From Sulfurivirga caldicuralii (GTDB taxonomy: Bacteria; Pseudomonadota; Gammaproteobacteria; Thiomicrospirales; Thiomicrospiraceae), in assembly GCA_015661715.1 (NCBI GenBank), contig DQVN01000057.1, forward strand, positions 1 through 16,715: DNA of 16,715 nt. Direction: 5' to 3'. Below the pieces are notes generated by a model. That model did no database searches and had not been told where the DNA came from. It saw nothing but the letters and a program-made list of their open reading frames with translations. The first letter of the stretch is position 1; each line of letters starts with the position of its first letter. Below, piece by piece: positions 1 through 9,406 of the stretch. The translations under genes and the position numbers were made by a program.

Positions 1-3
1 CCG

Positions 4-2721
4 TCATTTTAACCCACGGGCCAGCACCTCAATGGGATGAAGCGGATGAAGGTGAGTTAAAAGGCGAATCTGATGCTGACAACTGAAGCCGGAGGCAACC
101 AGCCAGGCATCGGCCTCAATCGCCTGCAGAGGGGGCAAAAAGCCCACCTGCGCCACCTGATGCGCTATTGTTGGATGGCGATAGCCAAAATCGCCCGCCA
201 TACCGCAGCAGCCGGTTTCAAGCTGTTTGACCTGCAAGCCGGGAATAGACCGCAACAGTTGTATCGTAACCTCAGAGCGCTGCGCTGCTTTTTGATGACA
301 ATGCACATGCACCCAGACGGTACGGGATTGGGGCTTGAGCCGCTCAAGCGGCAAAACGCCCGCCAGCCACTCTTCCACCAACTGCACAGACGGCGCAGAA
401 GCTATACGCAAACGGCGCGCCTCATCCTGCCAGATCAACGCTTCAGCCGGCTCCAGAGCCACCACCGGCCCGGCAAACTGCGCCAGGGCTTCCGCCTCCT
501 GCTGCATCAGCGCGCGCGCCTCATCCAACAACCCCTGTGACAACCACAAACGCAGGGGTCCCCCGGAAAATTTAAACGCCGCGCGCAGACCACATGCCTG
601 CAACAGTCGATTCAGCGTCTCCAACAGATCCGGGCGATAGATTTGGGTGGTGAAATCCACCCAAACCAATACATCAGCCTGTTTTGTTACAGGGATTTTC
701 GCTTTCGCTTGAATGGCAGGCAGCTCAACCCCAGGCGCTACACCCGCCAGACGGCGAAACAAGGCGGTACGCTGCAAAGCATTGGCCAGATCCGGCCAAT
801 ATTGCCCCCAGCGCGCCAATTGATGCCCATGGCGCAACAGCCAGCGCTCCACCGGCCGATGAGGCCGGGTCTGATACAGCCACTCCATTTTCAAAGCCGC
901 CATATCCACACTGGCGGGACACGCTGTCTGGCATGCTTTACAGGCCAGACAAGTCTCCATGGCCGTTTTCAATGCGGACGCACACAAAGCCCGCTTCGGA
1001 TCCGGCGCTGCCAGGGCTTCGCGCAGGAGATTGGCCCGGCCGCGAGTGACGGTATCTTCCCGGCGCAACGCCTGATAGCTGGGGCACATCACTCCCCGCC
1101 CCGGGCTTTTCAGACAGGCGCCCGCCCCATTGCACTGACTGACCGCATCGAACAGCGACAGGCTCTCCGACCAGTCCAGTCCGGTATCCACCTCTACCTG
1201 CGGCTGAAAATCGGCACGCAGGTTTTCCGTAATCGGGGCATTACCAATAATGACACCGGGATTGAACCGATAGTGCGGGTCAAAAGCTTCCTTAATCGCC
1301 ACATTGAGCTGATAAACCTCTTCACCGAAAAAGTCCCGCAGAAAAGGCGCCCGGATGCGCCCATCGCCATGCTCACCCGACAAGGCGCCGCGATAATGCT
1401 TAACCCGCTCGGCGGAAAACTGCGCCAACTCGACCATCCGCTGCCGGTCTTCAGGCTGTGACAGATCCAGCTTCGGGCGGATATGAATCAACCCCACCGA
1501 GGCATGGCCGTAAAAGACCGCCTCAATGCCATGGGCCGCCAGCCAGTCGCGCATGTCGTGGTAATAATTCCGCAGGTGCCCAAGGGGTACGGCGGCATCC
1601 TCCACCACCGCAATGGCCTTTTTGCGCGTGCGCTCGCCCATCAACAGTCCCAAACCCGCCCGGCGCAGGCTCCAGAGGGCCTCCATGGTCGCACCGGTCA
1701 AATGCGGCACCGCATAGGCCCCCTGCGTCAGCAACCACTGACGCAAGGCCTCCACCTGATCCGCTGCGGCATCAAACAGCTCAATGGCGAAAACAGCATC
1801 AGGCTGACCCACCAGCCAAAAGCGATTGGCCGCCTGCTGCGGATTCCGCCCCGCCGCCTGGAGCGTAGGCGCATCCAACAGCTCCACCGCCGCCGGGGCA
1901 AATCGTGCCATCAACATCGGCAAGCAAACAAACGCATCATCCATCCGGGCAAAATGGGCACAGAGCAGATCCCGCCGCTCAGGCAAAGGCACGGTTTTCA
2001 GCGTCGCCTGCAAAAAGATTGCCAGCGTCCCTTCACTGCCACACAGTAGCGGCACCAGGGAAAAGGGCTTGCCCTTCGGGTTAAAGGGCTGGTAATCCTG
2101 CGCCAGCACATCCAGCGCATAGCCGGTATTACGCCGCACCAGAGACGGGTCCGGATAGGCATCCATAATCGCCTGCCGATGACGGGAAACCAGATCGATT
2201 ACCGTGCGGTAGATATGCCCCTCCAGATCAGGCTGCTGGCACTTGGCCGCAAGCTGGCTCTCACTCAGCGGCTCCGCCCAAATGATGCTGCCGTCAGATA
2301 GCTGCACCTTGATGCGATGCACATGCTCCCGCGTCGTACCCCAATGACAGGAGTACATACCGCAGGAGTTATTGCCGATCATTCCGCCAATGGTGGCCCG
2401 GGTCGCTGTGGAAGTGTCCGGCGCAAACCGGCACCCATAGGGTTTGAGAAAATCATTCAGATCCGCCTGGATCACCCCCGGCTCCACCACCACCTGCGCA
2501 TTGGCTCCATCCCATTGCAGAATCCGATTGCAGTTGCGAAAATCCAGCACCTGCCCCTCACCGATGGCCTGGCCACCTAATGAGGTACCCGCCCCGCGGG
2601 GTGTGATCGCCATATCCCCGGCCAACGCCTGCGCAACTGCTGCACCCTCCTGATCGGATGTTAGCGCGATATGCGCAGCACACGGAATACGGAAAATGGA
2701 AGCATCATAGGCGATTGTCAT
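4..2721 (-). CDS. FAD-binding and Fe-S-binding dehydrogenase (D-lactate/glycolate dehydrogenase type)
   Basis: This 905-residue protein is predicted to oxidise a 2-hydroxy acid such as D-lactate or glycolate and pass electrons through Fe-S clusters to the respiratory chain. Seen in order: the PCMH-type FAD-binding motif PRGAGTSLGG (41-50); the segment TIGGMIGNNSCG; the FAD-oxidase C-terminal motif EHGDGR (450-455); a first cluster motif starting at C530 (CNGAGAC, followed by MCPSY and TRGRA); a ferredoxin-like CxxCxxCxxxCP at C591, 594, 597 and 601; and a cysteine-rich CCG motif at C838-C839. No membrane segment is evident. The N-terminus is short compared with relatives, which usually have some extra residues before the 'DASIF' stretch, so the protein is a little under the usual 930-1000. 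The ATG overlaps the stop of the upstream ligase gene (ATGA). The substrate cannot be read from sequence, and its place at the end of an LPS operon is unexplained. Confidence 0.85.
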   Translation of the reverse strand: MTIAYDASIFRIPCAAHIALTSDQEGAAVAQALAGDMAITPRGAGTSLGGQAIGEGQVLDFRNCNRILQWDGANAQVVVEPGVIQADLNDFLKPYGCRFAPDTSTATRATIGGMIGNNSCGMYSCHWGTTREHVHRIKVQLSDGSIIWAEPLSESQLAAKCQQPDLEGHIYRTVIDLVSRHRQAIMDAYPDPSLVRRNTGYALDVLAQDYQPFNPKGKPFSLVPLLCGSEGTLAIFLQATLKTVPLPERRDLLCAHFARMDDAFVCLPMLMARFAPAAVELLDAPTLQAAGRNPQQAANRFWLVGQPDAVFAIELFDAAADQVEALRQWLLTQGAYAVPHLTGATMEALWSLRRAGLGLLMGERTRKKAIAVVEDAAVPLGHLRNYYHDMRDWLAAHGIEAVFYGHASVGLIHIRPKLDLSQPEDRQRMVELAQFSAERVKHYRGALSGEHGDGRIRAPFLRDFFGEEVYQLNVAIKEAFDPHYRFNPGVIIGNAPITENLRADFQPQVEVDTGLDWSESLSLFDAVSQCNGAGACLKSPGRGVMCPSYQALRREDTVTRGRANLLREALAAPDPKRALCASALKTAMETCLACKACQTACPASVDMAALKMEWLYQTRPHRPVERWLLRHGHQLARWGQYWPDLANALQRTALFRRLAGVAPGVELPAIQAKAKIPVTKQADVLVWVDFTTQIYRPDLLETLNRLLQACGLRAAFKFSGGPLRLWLSQGLLDEARALMQQEAEALAQFAGPVVALEPAEALIWQDEARRLRIASAPSVQLVEEWLAGVLPLERLKPQSRTVWVHVHCHQKAAQRSEVTIQLLRSIPGLQVKQLETGCCGMAGDFGYRHPTIAHQVAQVGFLPPLQAIEADAWLVASGFSCQHQIRLLTHLHPLHPIEVLARGLK

Positions 2722-4013
2722 GATGAACTGCCTGTTAAAGCGGGTGATGGCTTCGCTTCTGTGCGGCTAATCAAGAACAAAAGAACTGTAATCAAAAAGA
2801 AGAAAGCTGCAGCCCCCCGATGGGTAAACAGATAGGACTCACTTAAACCAAAATCCAGGTAAGCCAACAGCACAATCAGCCCCATCTGCCCTAATAGTTT
2901 GCTCGTAGGCGATCTCCCTGCAAGCGCCGCCTTCTTGAACCGGGACCACAACAGGGCAAACACACCCACAAACAGGAGCACGCCGATCAGCCCTGTACTA
3001 CCCAGCAGTGTCATATACAGGCTGTGCTCATGCTTATAGCGCATAATATTGGCCGGCGCTTCCCCTGCCTCGATCATCTGTTTTTTATAGGCATAGAAAT
3101 TCCCCAGCCCAATACCAGTCAGGGGCGCCGACTGAAAAGCAGACCCGGCCACTTCCCACATGGCCACCCGCTCACCGATGGAACCCTGTCGATATTGCTC
3201 ATCGCTGATCAGACGCGACACCTCATAAACCGCCTGATCCAAACGTTTTTTGACCGGCGTATCCAGCAAATAGGTGGCAACAAACACCAAGATGATACCC
3301 ACTCCCCCTGCCAACACATAACGCCGGTCAACCTGTGCTTTCAGCGTCCAGCCGTACAGCAAAGGCAAGCTCAGCAATAAAATCCAGCCGCCGCGGGTGC
3401 CGGAATAGAAGCTCGCCGCCATACTGCCCAATGCCACGACCCCCAGCGCCAAGCGCACCACCAGACGCTTGTCATACAAGGCTAACAAAGCGGCCAGCAC
3501 ACCTGAAAGCATGGCCAGATTGCCATACATAATCGGCCCTGCCGCCAGGCGCTGCCCCCGAGGCAGTCCCGTACCCCAATCATAGGCAAGCACCAGCGTT
3601 GCCGTCAAAGCGGCCAGAAACACAACCCCCTTAAACCACTCCAAATTGAATACACGGCAACGGTACAAAAAAGGCAGCAGTAAAAACGGCAAAAGGAATT
3701 TAAGCAGAATCTCCGAAGCCACATAAAAGCGCCGATCCGCTTCAGGATAGGCGAGAGAAAAGCCATATCCCCCAAGCAGCAAATAGATATACCAAATCAG
3801 CAGCAGCCCCAGAAATGTTTGGGTTTGCCTATCCAACTGCTGCCACAGCCTGCGCCAACCGACGATGGCCCCCAACAGCAAAAAAGCCATGACAGCGTAA
3901 GTAAAGCCTTTGGCAAGATACTTTTCCGTATGCAGGAGCGGATAAAGCAGAGTGATCAACAACACACCGCTCCAACAATAAATACGCAACCAGTGATGTG
4001 TCCACTTAGACAT
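2718..4013 (-). CDS. O-antigen ligase-like (WaaL/Wzy_C family) membrane protein
   Basis: A 431-residue polytopic inner-membrane protein, with about ten or more hydrophobic segments over its whole length. WaaL-family enzymes transfer a lipid-linked glycan onto the lipid A-core on the periplasmic side; Wzy polymerases share the same domain. Supporting motifs are SGTRGGW with R207 and a large periplasmic loop ending in KHEHSLYM with H328 and H330, followed by LLGSTGLIGVLLF, which matches the usual Wzy_C pattern. I chose the ATG at 4013 (MSKWTHHW) because it overlaps the epimerase stop by 8 bases; a longer reading to 4115 would lie deep inside the epimerase gene. The stop overlaps the next start as ATGA. 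The neighbourhood of core enzymes favours ligase over polymerase, but sequence alone does not separate them. No O-antigen assembly genes are seen in the window. Confidence 0.75.
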   Translation of the reverse strand: MSKWTHHWLRIYCWSGVLLITLLYPLLHTEKYLAKGFTYAVMAFLLLGAIVGWRRLWQQLDRQTQTFLGLLLIWYIYLLLGGYGFSLAYPEADRRFYVASEILLKFLLPFLLLPFLYRCRVFNLEWFKGVVFLAALTATLVLAYDWGTGLPRGQRLAAGPIMYGNLAMLSGVLAALLALYDKRLVVRLALGVVALGSMAASFYSGTRGGWILLLSLPLLYGWTLKAQVDRRYVLAGGVGIILVFVATYLLDTPVKKRLDQAVYEVSRLISDEQYRQGSIGERVAMWEVAGSAFQSAPLTGIGLGNFYAYKKQMIEAGEAPANIMRYKHEHSLYMTLLGSTGLIGVLLFVGVFALLWSRFKKAALAGRSPTSKLLGQMGLIVLLAYLDFGLSESYLFTHRGAAAFFFLITVLLFLISRTEAKPSPALTGSSS

Positions 4014-5004
4014 CAAAATAGTCTTGATACCAGGCAACAAAAGCAGCCAAACCACTTTCCAGCGAAGTTTGTGCCTGCCAACCAATGCGCTGCTGAATGG
4101 CGGTGATATCCGCATGGGTCGTCAGCACATCACCCGGCTGCATGGGCAGCATCTGCAGCTGTGGCGGGCGACCCAGCAATCGGGCCAACGTTTGAATAAA
4201 AGTCAGCAGGGCCACGGGCTGATGGTGGCCCAAATTGTAGAGCACATAAGGGGCTTGCGCCTGACTCTGTGGCGCGGCCACCTTATCGGGTATGTGATCC
4301 AACAAGCCGACAATCCCCTCCACAATATCATCGATATAGGTGAAATCCCGCGCCAATTGACCCTCATTGAATACTGGAATCGGCTCACCCCGCAGGATTT
4401 TTTCCGTAAAACGCCAATAGGCCATATCCGGTCGACCCCACGGCCCATAGACAGTAAAAAAACGCAACCCGGTCATGGGCAGATCAAACAGATGACTATA
4501 GGTAAAGGCCATGACCTCATTGGATTTCTTAGTGGCGGCATATAAAGAGATGGGGGCATCAGTGCGCTGGGCTTCAGCAAAAGGAGTATGGGTATTCAAA
4601 CCATACACGGAGCTGGAGGAGGCAAACAGCAGGTGGGGTGTTTGCGCTTGACGCACCGCTTCCAGCAGGTTAGCAAAGCCGACCAGATTGCTCTGCACAT
4701 AGGCTTGCGGGTTCTGCAGGGAGTATCGTACCCCGGCTTGGGCCGCCAGATGCACTACCCGATCAAAGGCATTGTGCGCAAACAGTTTGGACAGGGCGGG
4801 TGCGTCGGCCAAATCCATCTGATGAAAGACAAAATCCCCATCCAACTGCTGCAACTGCGCCAGCCGTGCCCGTTTCAGGGCGGGGTCGTAATAATCATTG
4901 AGATTATCAATGCCAACCACCTGCATGTTGGCCGCCAGCAACCGTTTGGCCAGATGAAAGCCGATAAACCCGGCAACACCGCTAATCAGTATTTGTTGCG
5001 TCAC
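4006..5004 (-). CDS. NAD-dependent epimerase, UDP-glucuronate 4-epimerase type
   Basis: Short-chain dehydrogenase-type sugar epimerase, 332 residues, predicted to convert UDP-glucuronate to UDP-galacturonate in the cytoplasm. It has the N-terminal Rossmann motif GVAGFIG, the stretch [19 protein letters not shown] that is typical of UDP-glucuronate epimerases, a serine-rich SSSSVYG, and the catalytic YxxxK as Y155/K159 (YAATKKSNE). The reading frame stays open upstream to 5085, with an ATG at 5028, but GTG at 5004 is preferred because GGAGGA lies 4 bases before it and the protein then begins directly at the Rossmann strand (TQQILISG). It overlaps ugd by 23 bases. The dehydrogenase just upstream would make its substrate, which supports a UDP-hexuronic acid function; a UDP-glucose 4-epimerase is less likely. 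Confidence 0.85.
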   Translation of the reverse strand: MTQQILISGVAGFIGFHLAKRLLAANMQVVGIDNLNDYYDPALKRARLAQLQQLDGDFVFHQMDLADAPALSKLFAHNAFDRVVHLAAQAGVRYSLQNPQAYVQSNLVGFANLLEAVRQAQTPHLLFASSSSVYGLNTHTPFAEAQRTDAPISLYAATKKSNEVMAFTYSHLFDLPMTGLRFFTVYGPWGRPDMAYWRFTEKILRGEPIPVFNEGQLARDFTYIDDIVEGIVGLLDHIPDKVAAPQSQAQAPYVLYNLGHHQPVALLTFIQTLARLLGRPPQLQMLPMQPGDVLTTHADITAIQQRIGWQAQTSLESGLAAFVAWYQDYFDV

Positions 5005-6352
5005 AGGATCCTCCGCGTCCGATGGCATAATAGCACCAGCCCTGATCGGCCAGCATCTGCGGATCATAGAGGTTGCGCCCATCAAATATCAGCGCATTGT
5101 TCAAACGCTGGCGCATCTGGGTAAAATCGGGGGCGCGGAATTGCCGCCATTCGGTGCAAATAATCAACGCATCCGCCCCATCCAGTGCCGCATAGGGGTC
5201 ATCACACAACTGCAATGCCGCAGGCTGCCCCTGCAGCGCGTGGGAATACAAGCTGCGGCAATTCTCCATCGCCACCGGATCATAGGCCTGGATGCGGGCC
5301 CCAGCCTGCCATAATGCCTCCATGACCACCCGGCTGGGCGCCTCGCGCATGTCATCGGTATTGGGCTTGAACGCCAGCCCCCACAAAGCAAAGGTCTTAC
5401 CCTGCAGGGATGCCGCTCCGCCGAAATGATGCACGATCTTGTCAAACAGGCGCTGCTTCTGCTGCCGATTGACGGCTTCAACCGCCTGAAGCAAATCTGG
5501 CGCATAGCCCACCTCCCGGGCAGTGCGAATCAACGCCTGCACATCCTTAGGAAAACAACTGCCCCCATAGCCACAACCCGGATAGATAAAGTGATAGCCG
5601 ATGCGGTGATCCGCACCAATTCCGATACGCACCTGTTCAATATCCGCCCCCAGCCGCTCCGCCAGATTGGCCAACTCGTTCATAAAGCTGATCTTGGTGG
5701 CGAGCATGGCATTGGCAGCATACTTGGTCAGCTCCGCTGATCGGATATCCATAAAAATGGTGCGCTCATGGTTACGGTTGAACGGTGCATAGAGCGCTCG
5801 CATCACCTGCTCAGCCTTAGGGTTGCCCGTACCGATGATGATGCGGTCCGGCTTCATGAAATCATTGACCGCATCCCCCTCCTTCAAAAATTCCGGGTTG
5901 GAGACCACATGAAAGGGAACCGAGACCTTGCGTTGCTGCAAGACCGCCGTCACCTGCTGGCGCACCTTGTCGGCCGTGCCCACTGGCACAGTCGACTTAT
6001 TGACAATGATTTTCTCATCTTCCATATGCTCAGCAATGGTACGCGCCACATCCAGCACATATTGCAAATCCGCAGAGCCATCTTCCTCCGCAGGGGTGCC
6101 CACGGCAATAAACTGCACCTGACCATGCTGTACACCCGCCGATGCATCGGTGGTAAAACGCAACCTGCCGGCCGCCTGGTTTTGCTGCACCAAGGGCTCC
6201 AGCCCCGGCTCATAAATGGGTATTTCCCCCGCCTGCAGCCGGGCAATCTTATCCGCATCCACATCCACACACATCACATCATGGCCCACCTCCGCCAGAC
6301 ACGTACCGGTGACCAAGCCCACATAACCTGTCCCGAAAACCGTCAGTTTCAT
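4982..6352 (-). CDS. ugd: UDP-glucose 6-dehydrogenase
   Basis: Cytoplasmic NAD-dependent enzyme that oxidises UDP-glucose twice to UDP-glucuronate; 456 residues, the normal size for the family. The N-terminus begins directly at the dinucleotide-binding motif [16 protein letters not shown]. The catalytic cysteine lies in [10 protein letters not shown] (C266). The C-terminal UDP-binding domain is recognisable from [18 protein letters not shown]. The start ATG overlaps the stop of the upstream glycosyltransferase as ATGA, so the start is secure. The product is the substrate for the epimerase that follows, and the pair probably supplies glucuronic and/or galacturonic acid for the core or a surface glycan made by the neighbouring glycosyltransferases. 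Confidence 0.95.
   Translation of the reverse strand: MKLTVFGTGYVGLVTGTCLAEVGHDVMCVDVDADKIARLQAGEIPIYEPGLEPLVQQNQAAGRLRFTTDASAGVQHGQVQFIAVGTPAEEDGSADLQYVLDVARTIAEHMEDEKIIVNKSTVPVGTADKVRQQVTAVLQQRKVSVPFHVVSNPEFLKEGDAVNDFMKPDRIIIGTGNPKAEQVMRALYAPFNRNHERTIFMDIRSAELTKYAANAMLATKISFMNELANLAERLGADIEQVRIGIGADHRIGYHFIYPGCGYGGSCFPKDVQALIRTAREVGYAPDLLQAVEAVNRQQKQRLFDKIVHHFGGAASLQGKTFALWGLAFKPNTDDMREAPSRVVMEALWQAGARIQAYDPVAMENCRSLYSHALQGQPAALQLCDDPYAALDGADALIICTEWRQFRAPDFTQMRQRLNNALIFDGRNLYDPQMLADQGWCYYAIGRGGSCDATNTD
5009..5014 (-). promoter_or_regulatory. Ribosome binding site deciding the epimerase start
   Basis: GGAGGA on the minus strand, 4 bases upstream of the GTG at 5004 and inside the 3' end of ugd. 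The in-frame ATG at 5028 has no comparable site, so GTG is the better start. Confidence 0.6.
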
Positions 6353-7263
6353 AGAGACTCCATCTTGCTGAACAATTCACTTGGACGAGTATCCCGCACG
6401 ATCACCGCCCGCTCCGCAAGCACCTTGATAGCCGTCTCATCCAGCACAAGGCGCTCAAACTCCTCCCGCAGCTTCCCTTGGGCATATAGCTTAACCCAGC
6501 GGCGATAATGATCTCCCATGCGCACATTGGGCAGTTGCAACAGCTGTTGGCGATGACGGATATTGGCCTCAAACTGAGCGAAACTGCGAATGGGATAGTG
6601 ATAAACGCGAATAGCCTCTGTCTTGCGAGCCGTGCGCCACTTATCCCAGTGTTTCGCCCGATGATTACCCCCACTGAGTTTTATCAATCCGTAAGGGTTG
6701 ACAATCACCTTCGGGCTAATGGGCACCAGCAGCATGGAGACCCGCGGGTCGGACTGTTGGGCGTGGACGTCATAGCAAATGGGATAATGCACCCGATGAT
6801 CCGCCTGCTCAAACCGATAGGCATCTGCCAAGGCGGCTTCTGTCAGAATCATATTACTCCGGGGCACCGTCACCACTGAATCGTTCAGCTGCAAACAAGC
6901 CTTGAGACACTCCTCCTGCTGCGGGATCCAAAACTCATCCGCATCGTTACTGATCACCCAGTGGGCCCCCTTTTCCCGCCGTGCCACCTGGGCCAACTGC
7001 AGCATCCACTTCGCCTGCTGATAGGTCTGGCTGGGCTGGTCAATCACCGTCAGATCAAACTGCTTTTCCAGCTCAGCCAAAATCTCCCGCGTGCCATCAG
7101 TGGAACCATTGTCCATGACCACAAAAGCATCTACCCCCAACATGGCATGCAGGCGGATATTGGCTGCGATAATGTCCGCCTCGTTGCGACACAGGAGCGT
7201 CATCACCAGCCGCGGGTTGGATGGCGGGCGTATCTGCCGCCAGTAGTAATTCAGAAGGTGCAT
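6349..7263 (-). CDS. Glycosyltransferase family 2-like protein
   Basis: A 304-residue GT-A-fold glycosyltransferase. The N-terminal part has the family 2 features: [14 protein letters not shown] around 19-32, [11 protein letters not shown] around residues 48-58, and the metal/nucleotide-binding DADEF with D107 and D109 (SNDADEFW). The CRNE...NGSTDGT...NDADEFW combination is typical of the Glyco_tranf_2_4 subgroup, often annotated simply as 'glycosyltransferase family 2'. No membrane segment, so it probably acts on the cytoplasmic face. Its ATG overlaps the upstream stop by 13 bases and its stop overlaps ugd as ATGA. Coupling to ugd suggests a hexuronic acid donor, but that is inference; donor and acceptor are unknown. 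Confidence 0.85.
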   Translation of the reverse strand: MHLLNYYWRQIRPPSNPRLVMTLLCRNEADIIAANIRLHAMLGVDAFVVMDNGSTDGTREILAELEKQFDLTVIDQPSQTYQQAKWMLQLAQVARREKGAHWVISNDADEFWIPQQEECLKACLQLNDSVVTVPRSNMILTEAALADAYRFEQADHRVHYPICYDVHAQQSDPRVSMLLVPISPKVIVNPYGLIKLSGGNHRAKHWDKWRTARKTEAIRVYHYPIRSFAQFEANIRHRQQLLQLPNVRMGDHYRRWVKLYAQGKLREEFERLVLDETAIKVLAERAVIVRDTRPSELFSKMESL

Positions 7264-8294
7264 TGTGCCATCTCTTTGGATGTCATGGTTTCAATTCCCA
7301 TGGCCTGCATCACCGGTAACACCCGCCGCTCCAACGGAGATGCCCCGTCTAATAGGGCAATAAGGCGCAGATCCGGGCGCAGCCAGCGGGCGGTCAACAA
7401 GGTGGTGCTCACATCGGCGACCACCGTCATCCCTGGGGGCAAAAACGGCAGCACAAACTCAAAGGCCAAGGTGGCGGGCAACAAGGTGCTGACGCCCTGC
7501 GCTTGCACATTAAAGGGATCGCCTTCTGTGCGTGGATGATATTTAGCCGCCACATGCAATCTGTGCCATCGCTGCAACAATTCAGCGACACGCCTCTCAT
7601 AGCCGGGTATCTTGCCGGCATTATTGGGATGGGTCAACAACAGCAATCGATCACACCGGCTCAAACTGTCCACATCCACCTGAAACTGCGCCAGTACCTG
7701 CGCCCCCAGGGCCAACATCTCCGGGCGCTGAAACCACTCAGGCTCAATCTTATGCACCTGCTTTTGTCGCAAAGGTGCAACCGCCTGCTCCGGTGCAAAC
7801 AGCCAGGCATCCGCAATCCACTGCGAAGCGCCAATGGTCGGGGGCGTCTGCCACCAACGGCCATAGACCAGACGTTTGAGCACGCCATCCAGTCGATCCT
7901 TTATGGGTCGCCACGGTCGGCCCATATAGCTGTATAGCCCATCGTCCAGATAATCGCCTTGAATACCCCTCTTGCGCGATACCGCATATTGAAACTCCAC
8001 CCGCCGGTCACTGCCCACCGCCACCCGCGCCCAGGGGCACGCCTGCCACCAGGCATCCAGTTGGCGGAAAGTGGCCTGGCGCACCCGCCACCTAGCCAAG
8101 ACGCCAGCGGGCACCACCTGCTCCGCTACCTGCGCAAAAGGCGATTCCGCCCACTGGCGCAGGGCGGACAGGTAAGGTGAAGGGCGCTTCTGATCCAGAT
8201 ACAGCAGCCGGGCGGCAGCAGGATGGGCCAGCGCATGGGCGGCGCTGAGTAGCAGATTCAACGGCGTGGAGGGCAAATAGAGAATATTATTCAT
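7251..8294 (-). CDS. Putative glycosyltransferase, polysialyltransferase/GT52-like
   Basis: A 347-residue protein starting MNNILYLPSTPLNLLLSA. I place it tentatively with the bacterial alpha-2,8-polysialyltransferase and GT52 groups: the N-terminal 'YLPSTPLNLL' strand, a C-terminal KYHPR motif within LHVAAKYHPRTEGDP (the counterpart of the KPHP/KYHPR donor-binding motif), followed by LPATLAFEFVLPF and a VVADVSTTLLTA segment that resembles the conserved late region of those enzymes. No transmembrane segment. The ATG at 8294 overlaps the upstream stop as ATGA, so longer starts toward 8360 are rejected. No sialic acid synthesis genes are present here, so the donor may be another sugar. Family placement is from motif resemblance only. 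Confidence 0.6.
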   Translation of the reverse strand: MNNILYLPSTPLNLLLSAAHALAHPAAARLLYLDQKRPSPYLSALRQWAESPFAQVAEQVVPAGVLARWRVRQATFRQLDAWWQACPWARVAVGSDRRVEFQYAVSRKRGIQGDYLDDGLYSYMGRPWRPIKDRLDGVLKRLVYGRWWQTPPTIGASQWIADAWLFAPEQAVAPLRQKQVHKIEPEWFQRPEMLALGAQVLAQFQVDVDSLSRCDRLLLLTHPNNAGKIPGYERRVAELLQRWHRLHVAAKYHPRTEGDPFNVQAQGVSTLLPATLAFEFVLPFLPPGMTVVADVSTTLLTARWLRPDLRLIALLDGASPLERRVLPVMQAMGIETMTSKEMAQCTF

Positions 8295-9406
8295 AACCCG
8301 ATGGCTCGCCCACAACCTTGATCCATAATCGTGCGCAGCCGTTTTTCCACGGCCTGCCAATGGGCCCCATCCGGGTTGCGCATCGCATCACCGGGCAAGG
8401 CATAATGATGGGCCAGATAACATAGAAATCCTCGGCGCACCGCTTCATCCGCACGCCAGCCCCGATCAATGCGGCGCAAGGCTTGCGCCAATGCTTTTGG
8501 GCTGTCTGCCATCAGCACCAACTGGTCAATGGCATACAAGGCTTCCCCCAGCACCACCACTGGGGTTGCTGCCATCAGCGCCTCCACGCCGACCGTGGAA
8601 TTGATGGTAACCACCGCTTGCGCCTGCTGCACCAACTGCTGCGTCGGCACCGATTCCACAAAGCGAATACGGGGATGACGCTCATACAGAGTGTGATAAT
8701 CCGTCGGGCAAGCCGGGTGCGGTTTGATGACAAACTGCAACTCCGGCAGCGCCTCGGCCGCCTGCACCAACCAGTCATACAAAGCCCACATATCCGGTAG
8801 ATGGGGCGAATGCAAATAAATATTGCTATCTTCCACCACCTGAAAAGGCACAAAGACAAAGGGTTGCGACACCGGTGGAGATCCTTCAACCGGGCTAAAC
8901 TGCGGCGGATTTTCACAGGCAAATTGGCGGTAAAAGTCGGCCCAGCGTGGGTTACCGCTGCGGGCATTAACACCAAAACAGTCGATCATGGAGTAGCCGG
9001 GCAAAGGCCCGCGCTCAAAGAAAACAACCTGCTTGCCAACCTGCCGGGCTGCAGCCACCGTCACCGCCTGGCGAAACTTCTTCCCATTCCACACCCCCAC
9101 CCAGCGTGCCGGATGGGCCCGCAGCCAAGCCAGATCCCGCCGGTACCAGGCGCAAGCCTGCCAGCGCACCCAGCGCCGATACAACGCCCAATAGGGCTTG
9201 GCGTGCCGGTGTGCATTTTGCTTGCGGCGCAGATGCCACTCAGCAATCTCTAACACTGCAGATGGACAATCCGCCCGGGCTCGCCCCTTAGGCAAGGCTT
9301 TAGCGCGCACCACGGTAATGGGTAAATCCACAGCCTGCGCCAATGCATGGAAATAGCGTGCCTGATCCCGACTGGCGGCAAAGAGAATTAGCTGATTATC
9401 CGCCAT
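8291..9406 (-). CDS. KpsS/KpsC-like capsule polysaccharide glycosyltransferase (Capsule_synth family)
   Basis: A 371-residue protein resembling the single-domain beta-Kdo transferases that start the Kdo linker of group 2 capsules. Visible landmarks are FVFVPFQVVEDSNIYLHSP with Q189 and D193, FVIKPHP with K228, H230 and P231, and VTINSTVGVEAL with N269 and S270 followed by PVVVLG, all in the order found in KpsS-type proteins. The start [15 protein letters not shown] at 9406 overlaps the waaC stop by 19 bases; the frame runs on to 9496 but that part lies inside waaC. No membrane segments. The usual partners (KpsC with two domains, the KpsMTED exporter) are not seen in the window, so it may add Kdo or another sugar to the LPS core rather than to a capsule lipid. 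Function beyond the family is inference. Confidence 0.75.
   Translation of the reverse strand: MADNQLILFAASRDQARYFHALAQAVDLPITVVRAKALPKGRARADCPSAVLEIAEWHLRRKQNAHRHAKPYWALYRRWVRWQACAWYRRDLAWLRAHPARWVGVWNGKKFRQAVTVAAARQVGKQVVFFERGPLPGYSMIDCFGVNARSGNPRWADFYRQFACENPPQFSPVEGSPPVSQPFVFVPFQVVEDSNIYLHSPHLPDMWALYDWLVQAAEALPELQFVIKPHPACPTDYHTLYERHPRIRFVESVPTQQLVQQAQAVVTINSTVGVEALMAATPVVVLGEALYAIDQLVLMADSPKALAQALRRIDRGWRADEAVRRGFLCYLAHHYALPGDAMRNPDGAHWQAVEKRLRTIMDQGCGRAIGL

Noticed and set aside
643..1461. Long plus-strand open frame of 272 codons
   Set aside because: It is antisense to the dehydrogenase gene, which has clear family motifs; the translation is rich in R, P, H and Q and resembles no protein I recognise.
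4014..4115. Upstream extension of the ligase reading frame
   Set aside because: It lies within the epimerase coding sequence; the ATG at 4013 overlapping the epimerase stop is consistent with the rest of the operon.
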